Both the position numbers and the translations under genes were made by a program. Below the pieces are notes generated by a model that was not told where the DNA came from, ran no database searches, and saw only the letters and a list, made by a program, of their open reading frames with translations. Shown here in pieces: positions 31,760 through 39,320 of a stretch of 39,320 nucleotides of DNA (positions are counted from its first letter, which is position 1; every line of letters begins with the position of its first letter). Source of the DNA: Bacteroidales bacterium (GTDB lineage: Bacteria > Bacteroidota > Bacteroidia > Bacteroidales > F082); NCBI GenBank assembly GCA_017395365.1, contig JAFPUN010000012.1:83330-122649 (forward strand), in the 5' to 3' direction.

Positions 31760-34339
31760 TTAGCGTGTTCCGACAACAATTGCATTTTTGAATTGTTTGA
31801 CCTTGCCTTCGAAATTGAAGACCTCTGTCACGGCGACGTAGACGCCGACGGGAACCTTGTTGCTGTTATTGTCAAGGCCGTTCCAGAGGACGCTGCCCTC
31901 CTGCCCCACCAGCTCGCCTTTGGCCAAGTGACGGATTAATTGTCCTGCCACGTTGAAGATGTATATGTTCATCGTGTAGCCCGCCTCGTCGAAATGGTAG
32001 TTGATGAAACAGGCATCGTCGAATCCATCGCCGTCGGGCGAGAAGATGTCGGGACTGATGGAGATTTCGTCGTTGGAAGGCTCGGCAATTTGCCTCATCG
32101 AGTTCTCGTAGCCTGGCGTACCGAAATGGACACTTTCGGCGGCGGAATGCCAGTTGTTGACATCCATCGAAGGCTGGTCGAAGGCGACGCGCTCCAAAGA
32201 AACGCCTTTCGTGACCTTAAGCAAGGGATAATGCATCTTTTCGGAGAAAACCATCTGGTCGACCACCGTGCCGTCCTTGCCCATCAGGATGGCCGTACCG
32301 CCCGCGTTGGCATAGCTCGGGAAGGATGCCATCTGCACGAAGTTGTCGGTCGGGCAGTCGTATTGTTGGCCAACGATATCTCTGTTGGTAGAGAGCAAAA
32401 CATAAGTCTTGGGCAGGAACAAACGACTTTCGGCGGTTATTTCCTTCAAGGTAGTATCGGCAGGATTGGGGAAACTCTCCTTGATGACACCGAGCATCAA
32501 ATTGCTGAGGTCGAAAGTCTTGTCCGTGTTGTTGTAGAGCTCCACATAATCCACGCCTGGCGCGATGGGATCGAAGAGGATTTCATTTATCAGGATTTCG
32601 CCTTCGGCGATGTCGTTCGGGATGCCGAACTGCACGCGGGTATCGGCTTCAATAGTTGTGCCCACGCAGTTGGTCACACCATTAATAATCAATGTATAGA
32701 CCAAACCCTGTTCAAATCCACGGTCGAATTGAAGCTCCACGTAGGTGCCGTCCATGGGATTAATGGCCAATTGCGAGGGATGTTCGTTCGTTTCTTCCAC
32801 AAGGAAGTGTTGCGTTTCAAGAAGTTCAGCGGAATTCATCTGTTGGTCGAACCACAGTTGGACGATTTGGTTGCCGAACATGCTCACGCGCTCCACTTTA
32901 GGCGCCACATTGTTTTCACCGTTCACCGAATTAATGCGGCCTGGCGTGCCACCCGAAACATCTATGGAGGCGGTCCAGTTGGAGGCACCAGCGCAGGGGT
33001 TCAACGGGTCGATTTGCTCCACCGACCAGCCACCGTTGGCCTTGTCGGGGTCGTGGTACCAGATGTTACTGAAGTTGACGCGAGAAATCAAAATGCCAGC
33101 TTTGCTGTAGAGGTACATCGCCGAAGAGCTGTTGCCCACCGAGAAGCTGCTGAAGCCGATGCAGTCGCCATATTGGCGCAACTCGGAAACGGCATCATTG
33201 TGGCATAGGATGACATAGCCATGCGGGGCAAGGACAAAGTTGCCAAAGGTATTGTCGTTTGAGCCGATTTGTATCTGCCAGTCTTTCAAGTCGATGCCAA
33301 ACTCAGTGGTGTTGTAGAGCTCCACATACTCCCATTCGGGCAGACCCACCACAGGGTTCGGATCCGCCATGATCTCGTTGATGACAATATCGTATTCCGA
33401 GGCTTCGTAGATAGAAAAGGCCAAGGTTGTTGCCTCCATCATGTTGTTCCACAGGTCTTTGATGCCGCTGACGGTCAGCGTGTAATTAATGCCGTTGCCG
33501 ATTTCGCGTTCCATCTCGAGCACCACAAAGGCAGGATTGTCGCCGAAACTGACGGAAGCTGGATGACCCAAGCTATTGTCGATGGAATAATTGTCGGGAT
33601 TGAGTGCCGTGGTTTCATTCAGCGCCTCGTTGAAGGCCAGTTGCAGATGCGTCAAGTCGAGCACTTCACAGGTCAGGAGTTGGGGTGGCTCGTGGTCGGC
33701 AATGCGGGGACCGACATAGACATTGTCGAAATAGATCTTCGTGGCGTTGCTCGACGTGAACTTGGACCAGAAGCCAAAATAGCCGCCACGACCGTAAGTG
33801 TCATCCACCCCTTGTGCCTCAATGAGATAAATACCCGAGTTGTCATAGCATGTCTGAATCATCCAATTGCCTTCGCGATCACAGTTGACTTTGACGGAGA
33901 CTGCAAATGAGGCGGCAATAACGCCTTCCGTGCCGCGACAGATTTGCTGTTGTCCATCGACATCCTTGCGGAACAAGGTGATTGCATCGCTGCTGCCGCC
34001 TTCGCCGAAACGGAGGAAATAACCTTGTGTAACATTTTGCAAGTCAGCGTTATCGGCACTGAGCCAGACATCGCTATAGTTGTTTCCCGAAGGTGCGAAA
34101 GCCTCGCGAATCCAAAACTGCCATTCCATCGACTCATACTCGCTGATGGGCAAGGAAAGATAGGCCGTACCCTCGCCTTCCGCGTTGAGTTGTAATTGTT
34201 TGCTGTTGTTCACCATATATTGCTCCGTCGTTCCCGACCAAGTAGGGTTTTGGGTGAAGTCGCCGTCGGAGAAGTCGTCGGTGACTTGGGCCAGGAGGGA
34301 AACAGGTAGCAGAAGTAGGAGTAAGAGTATCTTTTTCAT
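31760..34339 (-). CDS. lamin-tail-domain surface protein with T9SS type B (gliding-motility) C-terminus
   Basis: An 859-aa protein. The start is the ATG at 34339 (MKKILLLLLLLPVSLLAQ); the frame is open further upstream but would cover the divergent promoters. About 20-215 form a jelly-roll/LamG-like domain (VTDDFSDGDFTQNPTWSG ... KIYFDNVYVG). Ig-like modules follow, with two lamin-tail domains: one from IVINEIMADPNPVVGLPEWEYVELYN and one from ILINEILFDPIAPGVDYVELYN. The C-terminus SPDIFSPDGDGFDDACFINYHF ... VPVGVYVAVTEVF is the CHU_C/type B T9SS sorting domain. The product is a surface or released protein; the binding target is unknown. Confidence 0.9.
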   Translation of the reverse strand: MKKILLLLLLLPVSLLAQVTDDFSDGDFTQNPTWSGTTEQYMVNNSKQLQLNAEGEGTAYLSLPISEYESMEWQFWIREAFAPSGNNYSDVWLSADNADLQNVTQGYFLRFGEGGSSDAITLFRKDVDGQQQICRGTEGVIAASFAVSVKVNCDREGNWMIQTCYDNSGIYLIEAQGVDDTYGRGGYFGFWSKFTSSNATKIYFDNVYVGPRIADHEPPQLLTCEVLDLTHLQLAFNEALNETTALNPDNYSIDNSLGHPASVSFGDNPAFVVLEMEREIGNGINYTLTVSGIKDLWNNMMEATTLAFSIYEASEYDIVINEIMADPNPVVGLPEWEYVELYNTTEFGIDLKDWQIQIGSNDNTFGNFVLAPHGYVILCHNDAVSELRQYGDCIGFSSFSVGNSSSAMYLYSKAGILISRVNFSNIWYHDPDKANGGWSVEQIDPLNPCAGASNWTASIDVSGGTPGRINSVNGENNVAPKVERVSMFGNQIVQLWFDQQMNSAELLETQHFLVEETNEHPSQLAINPMDGTYVELQFDRGFEQGLVYTLIINGVTNCVGTTIEADTRVQFGIPNDIAEGEILINEILFDPIAPGVDYVELYNNTDKTFDLSNLMLGVIKESFPNPADTTLKEITAESRLFLPKTYVLLSTNRDIVGQQYDCPTDNFVQMASFPSYANAGGTAILMGKDGTVVDQMVFSEKMHYPLLKVTKGVSLERVAFDQPSMDVNNWHSAAESVHFGTPGYENSMRQIAEPSNDEISISPDIFSPDGDGFDDACFINYHFDEAGYTMNIYIFNVAGQLIRHLAKGELVGQEGSVLWNGLDNNSNKVPVGVYVAVTEVFNFEGKVKQFKNAIVVGTR

Positions 34340-34362
34340 GGCATTAGCGGTTTTGGAGAGGA

Positions 34363-34394
34363 CAAAGATAGGGGTTTTTATGGATTGTGACAAA
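34363..34394 (-). promoter_or_regulatory. Bacteroidota promoter for the lamin-tail gene
   Basis: On the minus strand TTTG (34394-34391), 20-nt spacer, TATCTTTG (34370-34363), 23 nt before the ATG at 34339. Both boxes and spacing are canonical. Confidence 0.7.
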
Positions 34395-34440
34395 AAAACA
34401 ATTGAAATGTTCGCTGTTATACAAAAAAGCGTTACGCAAA

Positions 34441-34472
34441 TTTGTATAATTGAATAATTCTTGTTATTTTTG
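34441..34472 (+). promoter_or_regulatory. Bacteroidota promoter for the AAA ATPase operon
   Basis: TTTG (34441-34444), 20-nt spacer, TATTTTTG (34465-34472), 19 nt before the ATG at 34492. It is back to back with the lamin-tail promoter. Confidence 0.7.
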
Positions 34473-34491
34473 CAACCTAAATTGTGCAAAA

Positions 34492-35607
34492 ATGAGAAAT
34501 CCGTTCCTGACATACGGCTATAATGGGCCTGAGTATTTTTGTGACAGAGAGGAAGAGACCAAGCGTTTGACATCATTGTTGGTGAATGGCAACCATGTTG
34601 CCTTGATGTCACCAAGAAGAATGGGAAAGACCGGACTGATACGTCATTGCTTTGCCCAACAAGAGCTCAAGGATTATTATCTATTTGTAGTCGACATCTA
34701 TGCCACAAAATCTCTTGCCGAATTGATTTATGAATTGGGCCGTTCCATTCTTACGGTACTAAAATCGAAAGAGCGGAAAGCATGGGAGCGTTTTGTGCGT
34801 ATAGCAGGCTCTTTACGAACGGGTATTTCACTTGATGCTTTTGGGCAACCGAGTTGGAATCTGGAATTGGGTGATATCCAAACGCCGAAAACTTCGCTTG
34901 ACGAGATATTTCAATATCTAAATTCGGCAGACAAACCTTGCATAGTGGCTATTGATGAGTTCCAGACAATTATGGATTATCCAGAACAAAACATAGAGGC
35001 TCTTTTGCGAACCTATATCCAAGACTGCAATAATGCATGGTTCGTGTTCTCTGGCTCCAAGCGCCATATGATGGGCGAGATGTTTTCGTCACCTGCCAGG
35101 CCTTTCTACCAAAGCGCATCCACTATGTCGCTCAAGCCAATACCACTTGACTCGTATTCCAAGTTTATCTCCTATCATTTCGAGCAGGGCGGATTGCAAA
35201 TTGTCCCAGAGGCCATCCAGTATATCTACGAGAAATTCGAGGGCACCACATGGTATATCCAGAAAATATGTAATGAGCTTTATGCGATAGCTGAACCTAA
35301 CAAGCCTTGTACCATCAAGGAAGTTGAGATGGCTATCAACCAAGCCATTGACGAGAAAGACGACACCTATCAGGATCTGCTGGCACGACTTTCAGCAAGG
35401 CAAAAGGCCCTACTTATAGCATTGGCGCATTCGGGAAAGAACGTCCAACCCACAAGCGGAGAGTTCATTAAAAAGTATCATCTCACGTCAGCTAGTTCAG
35501 TCCAAAGAAGCCTGAATGCCTTGCAGGAAAAAGACATCGTTACAAACAGCGAAGGGAGATATTTTATCTATGATTATTTCCTTTATTATTGGCTGAATAA
35601 AAAATAG
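34492..35607 (+). CDS. AAA/STAND-like ATPase with C-terminal winged helix (archaeal-ATPase type)
   Basis: A 371-aa protein from the ATG at 34492 (MRNPFLTYGYNGPEYFCDREEE). The N-terminus 'NPF ... YFCDR' is typical of archaeal-type ATPases of this group. Walker A is SPRRMGKT at 40-47 and Walker B is CIVAIDEF at 150-157. WFVFSGSKRHMMGEMF is a sensor-like strand. The C-terminal region (LTSASSVQRSLNALQEKDIVTNSEGRYFIYDYFLYYWL) is a winged helix. Such proteins are common in Bacteroidota, often near mobile or strain-variable DNA, and their functions are mostly unknown. The next gene starts 13 nt downstream, so the two are probably cotranscribed. Confidence 0.88.
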   Translation: MRNPFLTYGYNGPEYFCDREEETKRLTSLLVNGNHVALMSPRRMGKTGLIRHCFAQQELKDYYLFVVDIYATKSLAELIYELGRSILTVLKSKERKAWERFVRIAGSLRTGISLDAFGQPSWNLELGDIQTPKTSLDEIFQYLNSADKPCIVAIDEFQTIMDYPEQNIEALLRTYIQDCNNAWFVFSGSKRHMMGEMFSSPARPFYQSASTMSLKPIPLDSYSKFISYHFEQGGLQIVPEAIQYIYEKFEGTTWYIQKICNELYAIAEPNKPCTIKEVEMAINQAIDEKDDTYQDLLARLSARQKALLIALAHSGKNVQPTSGEFIKKYHLTSASSVQRSLNALQEKDIVTNSEGRYFIYDYFLYYWLNKK

Positions 35608-35620
35608 AAAACTGAGAGGC

Positions 35621-37363
35621 ATGAAACGAGTTATGCACATACTGAACTATTTTGCGGTTCTGACGATAATGGTGGCTTGCTCCCAACCAACTAAAGTTGA
35701 GGCCCCTGAACCTGTCGAAGGGCCGACCCTAGTATTATCTCAAATCGACAGCCTGATGTGGCGCCAGCCCGACAGCGCCTTGGCGCAGTTGCAGGCTTTT
35801 TGCAACAGCCCCGAGGCGGATAGCCTGGACGAGTTTAATGGGCATTATTGCCCGGTGCTGGTGGCGGAGCTGCTTTATAAGAATTACTATAAGCAGAGCA
35901 ATAGGAAGGAACTGATGAAGGCGGTTCATTATTTTGATTCGATTGTGGGGATGGATGGAGCGGATGCATACGGGAAAGCGGACACACGCGGTGTGTCCGT
36001 ACAAGAGAGAGAGGCGTTTTTGGCGGCACGGGCGCATTATATTAATGGTATGGGGTATTATGAGCGCGACAGCCTTATTGAGGCTTGCCAGGAATACCTC
36101 AACACTTTGCGGATGATGGAGAGCCATTTTGCCGAGGGTGAAATGGTGGATAAGAAAGCGCGGTTTATGGCTTTGACTTATAACAGGCTGATGGAGTTGT
36201 TTTCTGCACAATTCATGCAGGAACCGGCCATTTATTGCGGCAAACAAGGCTTGATTTACACCCGGATTGCGCCTACCTCTCCATACGGCGTTTCCAACGT
36301 GCTTTACAGGATAGGAAAGCAATATGACAAATTGAAGGTGGCCGACAGCGCGGCCTATTACTATGATAGGGCATTGGAACAATTGCCTGATAGGAACAAT
36401 GTGGTTTACAGGGACATCGTTTCATCTTGGGCATTGCTTGATTACGAGTGGCATCACGATGCTTTAAGTGCCTTGGATAGTCTAAAAAATATGGTGGCGC
36501 AAGCAGCAAACGAAACGGAAAGATTAATCCGATTCCCGGCTATTGGCAACATTTACATAGATATTGGGCAATATGATTCAGCAAAGGTTTATTTGGAACC
36601 TGTGATGGAGAAGAATGCGAAGAGAGAAATAATTGCGGCAAGATACTTACGCGATATCGCTTTATCAGAGGGCGATACGGTGAAAGCCAACCAGTATGCT
36701 ATCATCCTTGCTCAAGAAGGTGCTACAGCTGCCAATAATCAAGCGCGGGTTTCAAAACTCAACGACTTGTTTCAGAACTATTTGCAGGAAAAGCAGGAAA
36801 CGGCTTTGGCCTTGGAGCGGCAGGAGGCACAGCAACGCTTGCTGCGGGGAGTGGTGACGGCTGTATTGGTGCTGCTGGTTTTGGGGCTTGGGCTGTGGTG
36901 GTGGATGGCCAAGCGGAGAAAGGAACATGAGGCCGAAACGCAGACCTTGAACGAGGAGAAGCAACAGCTTCAGACGCAAGTGGATGATGCCTTGCAGCAG
37001 CTACAGACGGTGGATGACGCGCTGCAGCAACTACAGACACAGGCGGATGATGCCTTGCAACAGGCGCGGACGATGTTGCCGCAGCGGGTGGCAGACCTTT
37101 ACCGCGCAAAGGTGCCGAACCGCTTGGAGCGCATCATGGCGGAGTTTGAGGCGGCTTATCCCGGAGCCATGGAGCGGGTGGCGGCTGCGTACCCCAATCT
37201 GACCAAGACGGAGACCCAACTTTTTGTGCTTTCGTTCTTACAATTCCGCGCTAAGGAGGAGGCGGATTTGCTGGGTTTGAGCCAAAACACGGTGCTGCAG
37301 TACCGTTCCAACCTACGAAAAAAGACGGAAAACGCCTCGATTTCGTCTTTTTTGGAGGCATAA
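35621..37363 (+). CDS. lipoprotein-anchored TPR / transmembrane / coiled-coil / HTH regulator
   Basis: A 580-aa one-component sensor-like protein. A lipobox-like sequence (TIMVAC, Cys20) starts it. About 40-390 are TPR-like helical repeats (DSALAQLQAF, AAYYYDRALEQLP, YIDIGQYDSAKVYLEPV). A transmembrane helix at about 406-428 (VVTAVLVLLVLGLGLWWWM) is followed by a coiled coil at about 430-490 with a threefold DDALQQLQT repeat. A LuxR/GerE-like HTH lies near 520-575 (YPNLTKTETQLFVLSFLQF ... LLGLSQNTVLQYRSNL). The topology puts the TPRs outside the inner membrane and the HTH in the cytoplasm, as in SusR-like Bacteroidota regulators. Two dispersed-repeat fragments are embedded in frame, at residues 27-36 and about 120-127. 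Confidence 0.85.
   Translation: MKRVMHILNYFAVLTIMVACSQPTKVEAPEPVEGPTLVLSQIDSLMWRQPDSALAQLQAFCNSPEADSLDEFNGHYCPVLVAELLYKNYYKQSNRKELMKAVHYFDSIVGMDGADAYGKADTRGVSVQEREAFLAARAHYINGMGYYERDSLIEACQEYLNTLRMMESHFAEGEMVDKKARFMALTYNRLMELFSAQFMQEPAIYCGKQGLIYTRIAPTSPYGVSNVLYRIGKQYDKLKVADSAAYYYDRALEQLPDRNNVVYRDIVSSWALLDYEWHHDALSALDSLKNMVAQAANETERLIRFPAIGNIYIDIGQYDSAKVYLEPVMEKNAKREIIAARYLRDIALSEGDTVKANQYAIILAQEGATAANNQARVSKLNDLFQNYLQEKQETALALERQEAQQRLLRGVVTAVLVLLVLGLGLWWWMAKRRKEHEAETQTLNEEKQQLQTQVDDALQQLQTVDDALQQLQTQADDALQQARTMLPQRVADLYRAKVPNRLERIMAEFEAAYPGAMERVAAAYPNLTKTETQLFVLSFLQFRAKEEADLLGLSQNTVLQYRSNLRKKTENASISSFLEA
35701..35724. repeat. dispersed repeat (CCTGAxCCTGTCGAAGGGCC) inside the TPR regulator gene
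   Basis: Arms GGCCC (35701-35705) and GGGCC (35720-35724) enclose the family core. In frame it encodes APEPVEGP just after the lipidated Cys20. The peptide PEPVEG is a known signature of this repeat when translated (general knowledge). Confidence 0.75.
35979..35999. repeat. GGACACAC palindrome inside the TPR regulator gene
   Basis: Arms CGGACACAC (35979-35987) and GTGTGTCCG (35991-35999) around GCG. In frame it encodes ADTRGVSV. The flanking GTAC on the right suggests a 'GTACGGACACAC...' dispersed element. Confidence 0.65.
36967..37065 (+). repeat. short tandem repeat coding the coiled coil of the TPR regulator
   Basis: Three near-identical units coding (V/A)DDALQQLQT(Q) in tandem, of 33, 30 and about 30 bp. 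The middle unit lacks one codon, which shifts the coiled-coil phase. Confidence 0.75.
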
Positions 37364-37460
37364 AAATCTATATATACCGATTATAATTGCTTGATTTTCA
37401 ATAGGCATTCCAAAGGAAAATCTATAATGGGCCTTTGGGTTGATTTTTTCGTTGATTTTT

Positions 37461-37497
37461 GTTATAGTTTTGCAGCAACGAATTTTAAAACTATAAC
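37461..37497. promoter_or_regulatory. inverted repeat overlapping the -7 box of the BNR/T9SS gene
   Basis: Arms GTTATAGTTTT (37461-37471) and AAAACTATAAC (37487-37497) are exact inverse complements, 15 nt apart. The left arm contains most of the TAGTTTTG -7 box (37465-37472), and the right arm ends 3 nt before the ATG at 37501. Confidence 0.5.
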
Positions 37498-37500
37498 GTC

Positions 37501-38946
37501 ATGAAGAAATTTAGACTTTACACCTTGCTTGCGCTCCTGCTGATGGTGGGAGGGGTGATGATGCAAGCACAAACAGAAGATGACTTTTGGATGGGAATTG
37601 ACCCACCAGCGACAGGTGTTTACTCGCTCATAGAGGATGCCGAAGGAAACATTATTGTGGGTGCAACAGCAGGCGTGTACAGTTTCTCCTATGGAGGTGC
37701 AACATGGAACCTTATCGGTGACATAGGACCGCAATGCCTTTACGAGCACACAGACGGGACTTTGTTGGCCGGCACGGGTGGATACTATCCTTTGTACAAA
37801 AGAGTGGCTGGTAGCACGGAATGGTAGCCTTTGCCCGTTCCTACCACTATGAATGGTGTATCAATTGGAATTACTCCCGACAACTCCTTGCTTTTAGGCA
37901 CTTGGGAAGGCATCTACAAATCAACGGACTGGGATTCGACCTGGACCAATGTCTATGTGGATCATAGCATGGTTTGTGAGGTGACGGACCTTCTGAAACT
38001 GAATAATGGAACCATGTTGGCCTCTGTTTTCGACCATCTTGCGATGGGTATAGGAGGCTTGTTTCGGTCGACCGACAATGGCGATACATGGGAAAACATC
38101 GGATTGACAGATGCTGCAATACTCTGTTTGGCTAAAAATTCCCAAGATGTAATTTATGTAGGTTGTAATGTTGATTATACTTCTGGACTATTTAGGTCAA
38201 CAGATTACGGTGCGACATGGCAGCAATTTTTGCTTAATCAATGCGTTCAAGGAATAGCCGTTGATAATAATGATGTGGTGTATGTCAATTTGTATTGCGA
38301 CGGTTGGGGATTGCCTTGGGGCGTTTATCGCTCTGCCGACAATGGAGAGACTTGGGAGTCACTGGATTCGGGAATGCCAAACAAGATGATAAGTAAGTTG
38401 CATCTTTCCAATGATGGCTATTTATATGCCTTTGGCCATTACGACAATCAAATCTACCGCAGCCGCAAGTCGGTGTATGAGGAGTTTGAAATAGATGTTG
38501 TTGCTTGTCCCGAAAACGGTGGCACGGTTGTAGGTTCAGGGATCTATAATTTTGGCGAGTTTGCCCATCTTTCTGCTTCAGCAAATGCAAACTACCAGTT
38601 CGTTGGCTGGACTAACCAAAATGGCGACACCATTTCCAACGAGGCCGAATACGCCCACATGATTGCAAGAGGCGGACAAATTACTGCACATTTTGTCAGC
38701 ATTGAAGCTGTGGAAGAGGCGGAAGGAAATGGTTTTACATTGTGGCCAAATCCTACCAGTGGGGCTGTGCAGATTGAGGGTGTTGAGGCTGAAGAGGTTT
38801 TGGTTTATAATGCTTTGGGGCAGGTGGTGAAGACCGTGCGGAACTCTAATGAGGTGAGTTTGGAGGGATTGCCGCAGGGTGTTTATCTTCTGCGAATTAC
38901 AGGTATGAATGGAATAGTTTATACAAATAAAATCACTGTACAATGA
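37501..38946 (+). pseudogene. BNR-repeat T9SS protein interrupted by an in-frame TAG
   Basis: Two same-frame pieces, 37501-37827 and 37828-38946, are separated only by the TAG at 37825-37827 (GSTEW*PLPVP). The first piece starts with a signal peptide (MKKFRLYTLLALLLMVGGVMMQAQ) and propeller sequence. The second continues the BNR/sialidase-type propeller (GLFRSTDNGDTWENIG, GLFRSTDYGATWQQF, GVYRSADNGETWESLDSG), one degenerate B-repeat (ENGGTVVGSGIYNFGEF) and a T9SS type A tail (LWPNPTSGAVQIEG ... GVYLLRITG). TAG is used as a normal stop elsewhere here (genes ending at 10967, 25704 and 35607), so recoding is unlikely. A nonsense mutation, perhaps from CAG, or a sequencing error explains it best. 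The end overlaps the next ATG by ATGA. Confidence 0.8.
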
Positions 38947-39320
38947 AAAACATTAGACTTATTGCTATGGTTGGGCTTGGCCTTATGGCGAGCAACCTTT
39001 TTGCACAAGTTACCGGCAGATGGGAAGACCCGATGAAGGTGGATGCCTCTGTAATCAGCAACCAAACGGTCAGGGTTCAGTGGGAAAGCCAATTTGTCGA
39101 TCATTTTGAAACAGGTGATTTCAGCCTTTTCGACTGGAACAACGCCGTTTCCTATTATCCTTGGGAGATTACCGACAGTCAGTCCTTTGACGGTTCCTTC
39201 TCCATGCGGGCGTCGAATGCCGGCATAGACAATTCGACTTCGGCCATACAAATCACGATGTCCATCCCACGTGATTGCGAGATGTGGTTTTATGGCAAAA
39301 TCTCCTCGGAAAACAACTGG
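38943..39320 (+). CDS. secreted protein with MAM/jelly-roll-like domain, C-terminus cut by window edge
   Basis: The frame opens at the ATG at 38943, overlapping the previous stop by 4 nt, and stays open for 126 codons to the edge. The signal peptide is MKNIRLIAMVGLGLMASNLFAQ. The mature part VDHFETGDFSLFDWNNAVSYYPWEITDSQSFDGSFSMRAS ... CEMWFYGKISSENNW follows the MAM-like pattern (FExGdFs-W-W-it-GsySmrs-kiSsE) that often sits in Bacteroidota T9SS cargo. It is likely another T9SS protein (inference). The operon-like overlap suggests joint expression with the interrupted BNR gene. Confidence 0.8.
   Translation, partial: MKNIRLIAMVGLGLMASNLFAQVTGRWEDPMKVDASVISNQTVRVQWESQFVDHFETGDFSLFDWNNAVSYYPWEITDSQSFDGSFSMRASNAGIDNSTSAIQITMSIPRDCEMWFYGKISSENNW

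Noticed and set aside
34340-34615. N-terminal extension of the lamin-tail protein to 34615
   Set aside because: It would cover both canonical divergent promoters and the ATPase start; the signal peptide begins at 34339.
37825-37827. TAG recoded as an amino acid
   Set aside because: TAG ends several intact genes in this window, and no suppressor tRNA or special structure is visible.
37831-38946. Separate gene starting at a TTG after the TAG
   Set aside because: It has no signal peptide or ribosome binding site of its own, and the propeller continues in the same frame from the upstream piece.
1-39320. tRNA, rRNA or known riboswitch genes
   Set aside because: No cloverleaf, rRNA segment or recognisable riboswitch was found on reading the intergenic regions; short structured RNAs could still be missed.

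Overview
The window comes from a Bacteroidales-like bacterium (phylum Bacteroidota). The evidence is internal: several genes have Bacteroidota-type promoters (a TAnnTTTG -7 box, in the best cases with TTTG 19-21 nt upstream), and many secreted proteins end in type IX secretion (T9SS) sorting domains with a YPNP-type motif. Cargo types are also typical of the phylum: gingipain-type C25 and streptopain-type C10 proteases, InlB B-repeats, lamin-tail and BNR proteins. Uncultured gut or rumen Bacteroidales is a reasonable guess, but no rRNA or tRNA gene is present to settle it.

Layout. 1-5103: a C10 protease cut by the left edge, a small secreted protein, a hydrolase/zinc-ribbon membrane protein pair, and a translationally coupled AbrB / acyltransferase-3 / AlkD-like operon, nearly all on the minus strand. 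5276-9339: a 1204-aa C25 protease with six B-repeats and a T9SS tail, then a small secreted protein. 9405-12809: nitroreductase and BASS-type transporter from a divergent promoter region, then two tandem YpfJ-type zinc metallopeptidases. 12934-21992: two large paralogous T9SS adhesin-like proteins (1465 and 932 aa) flanking a forward pair (a 68-aa protein and a Ser/Gly-rich secreted protein). 22242-31676: mostly housekeeping (upp, ElbB-like, crotonase, two beta-barrel proteins, queG, an MltF-like lytic transglycosylase, a PlsC-like acyltransferase, a metallophosphatase). 31760-39320: a lamin-tail T9SS type B protein, divergently a AAA ATPase followed by a lipoprotein/TPR/HTH regulator, then a BNR-T9SS gene broken by an in-frame TAG and a partial MAM-like secreted protein.

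How it fits together. The main theme is cell-surface export: at least five T9SS cargo genes, two cysteine proteases, envelope remodelling enzymes and beta-barrel proteins. No T9SS machinery gene is inside the window. The second theme is small palindromic and low-complexity repeats. At least four families occur here, and several copies lie inside reading frames, adding peptides to an AlkD-like protein and a TPR regulator and supplying the C-terminus of another protein. The strongest new regulatory signal is a 16-bp palindrome placed at the identical distance upstream of the -7 boxes of the two large paralogous adhesin-like genes.
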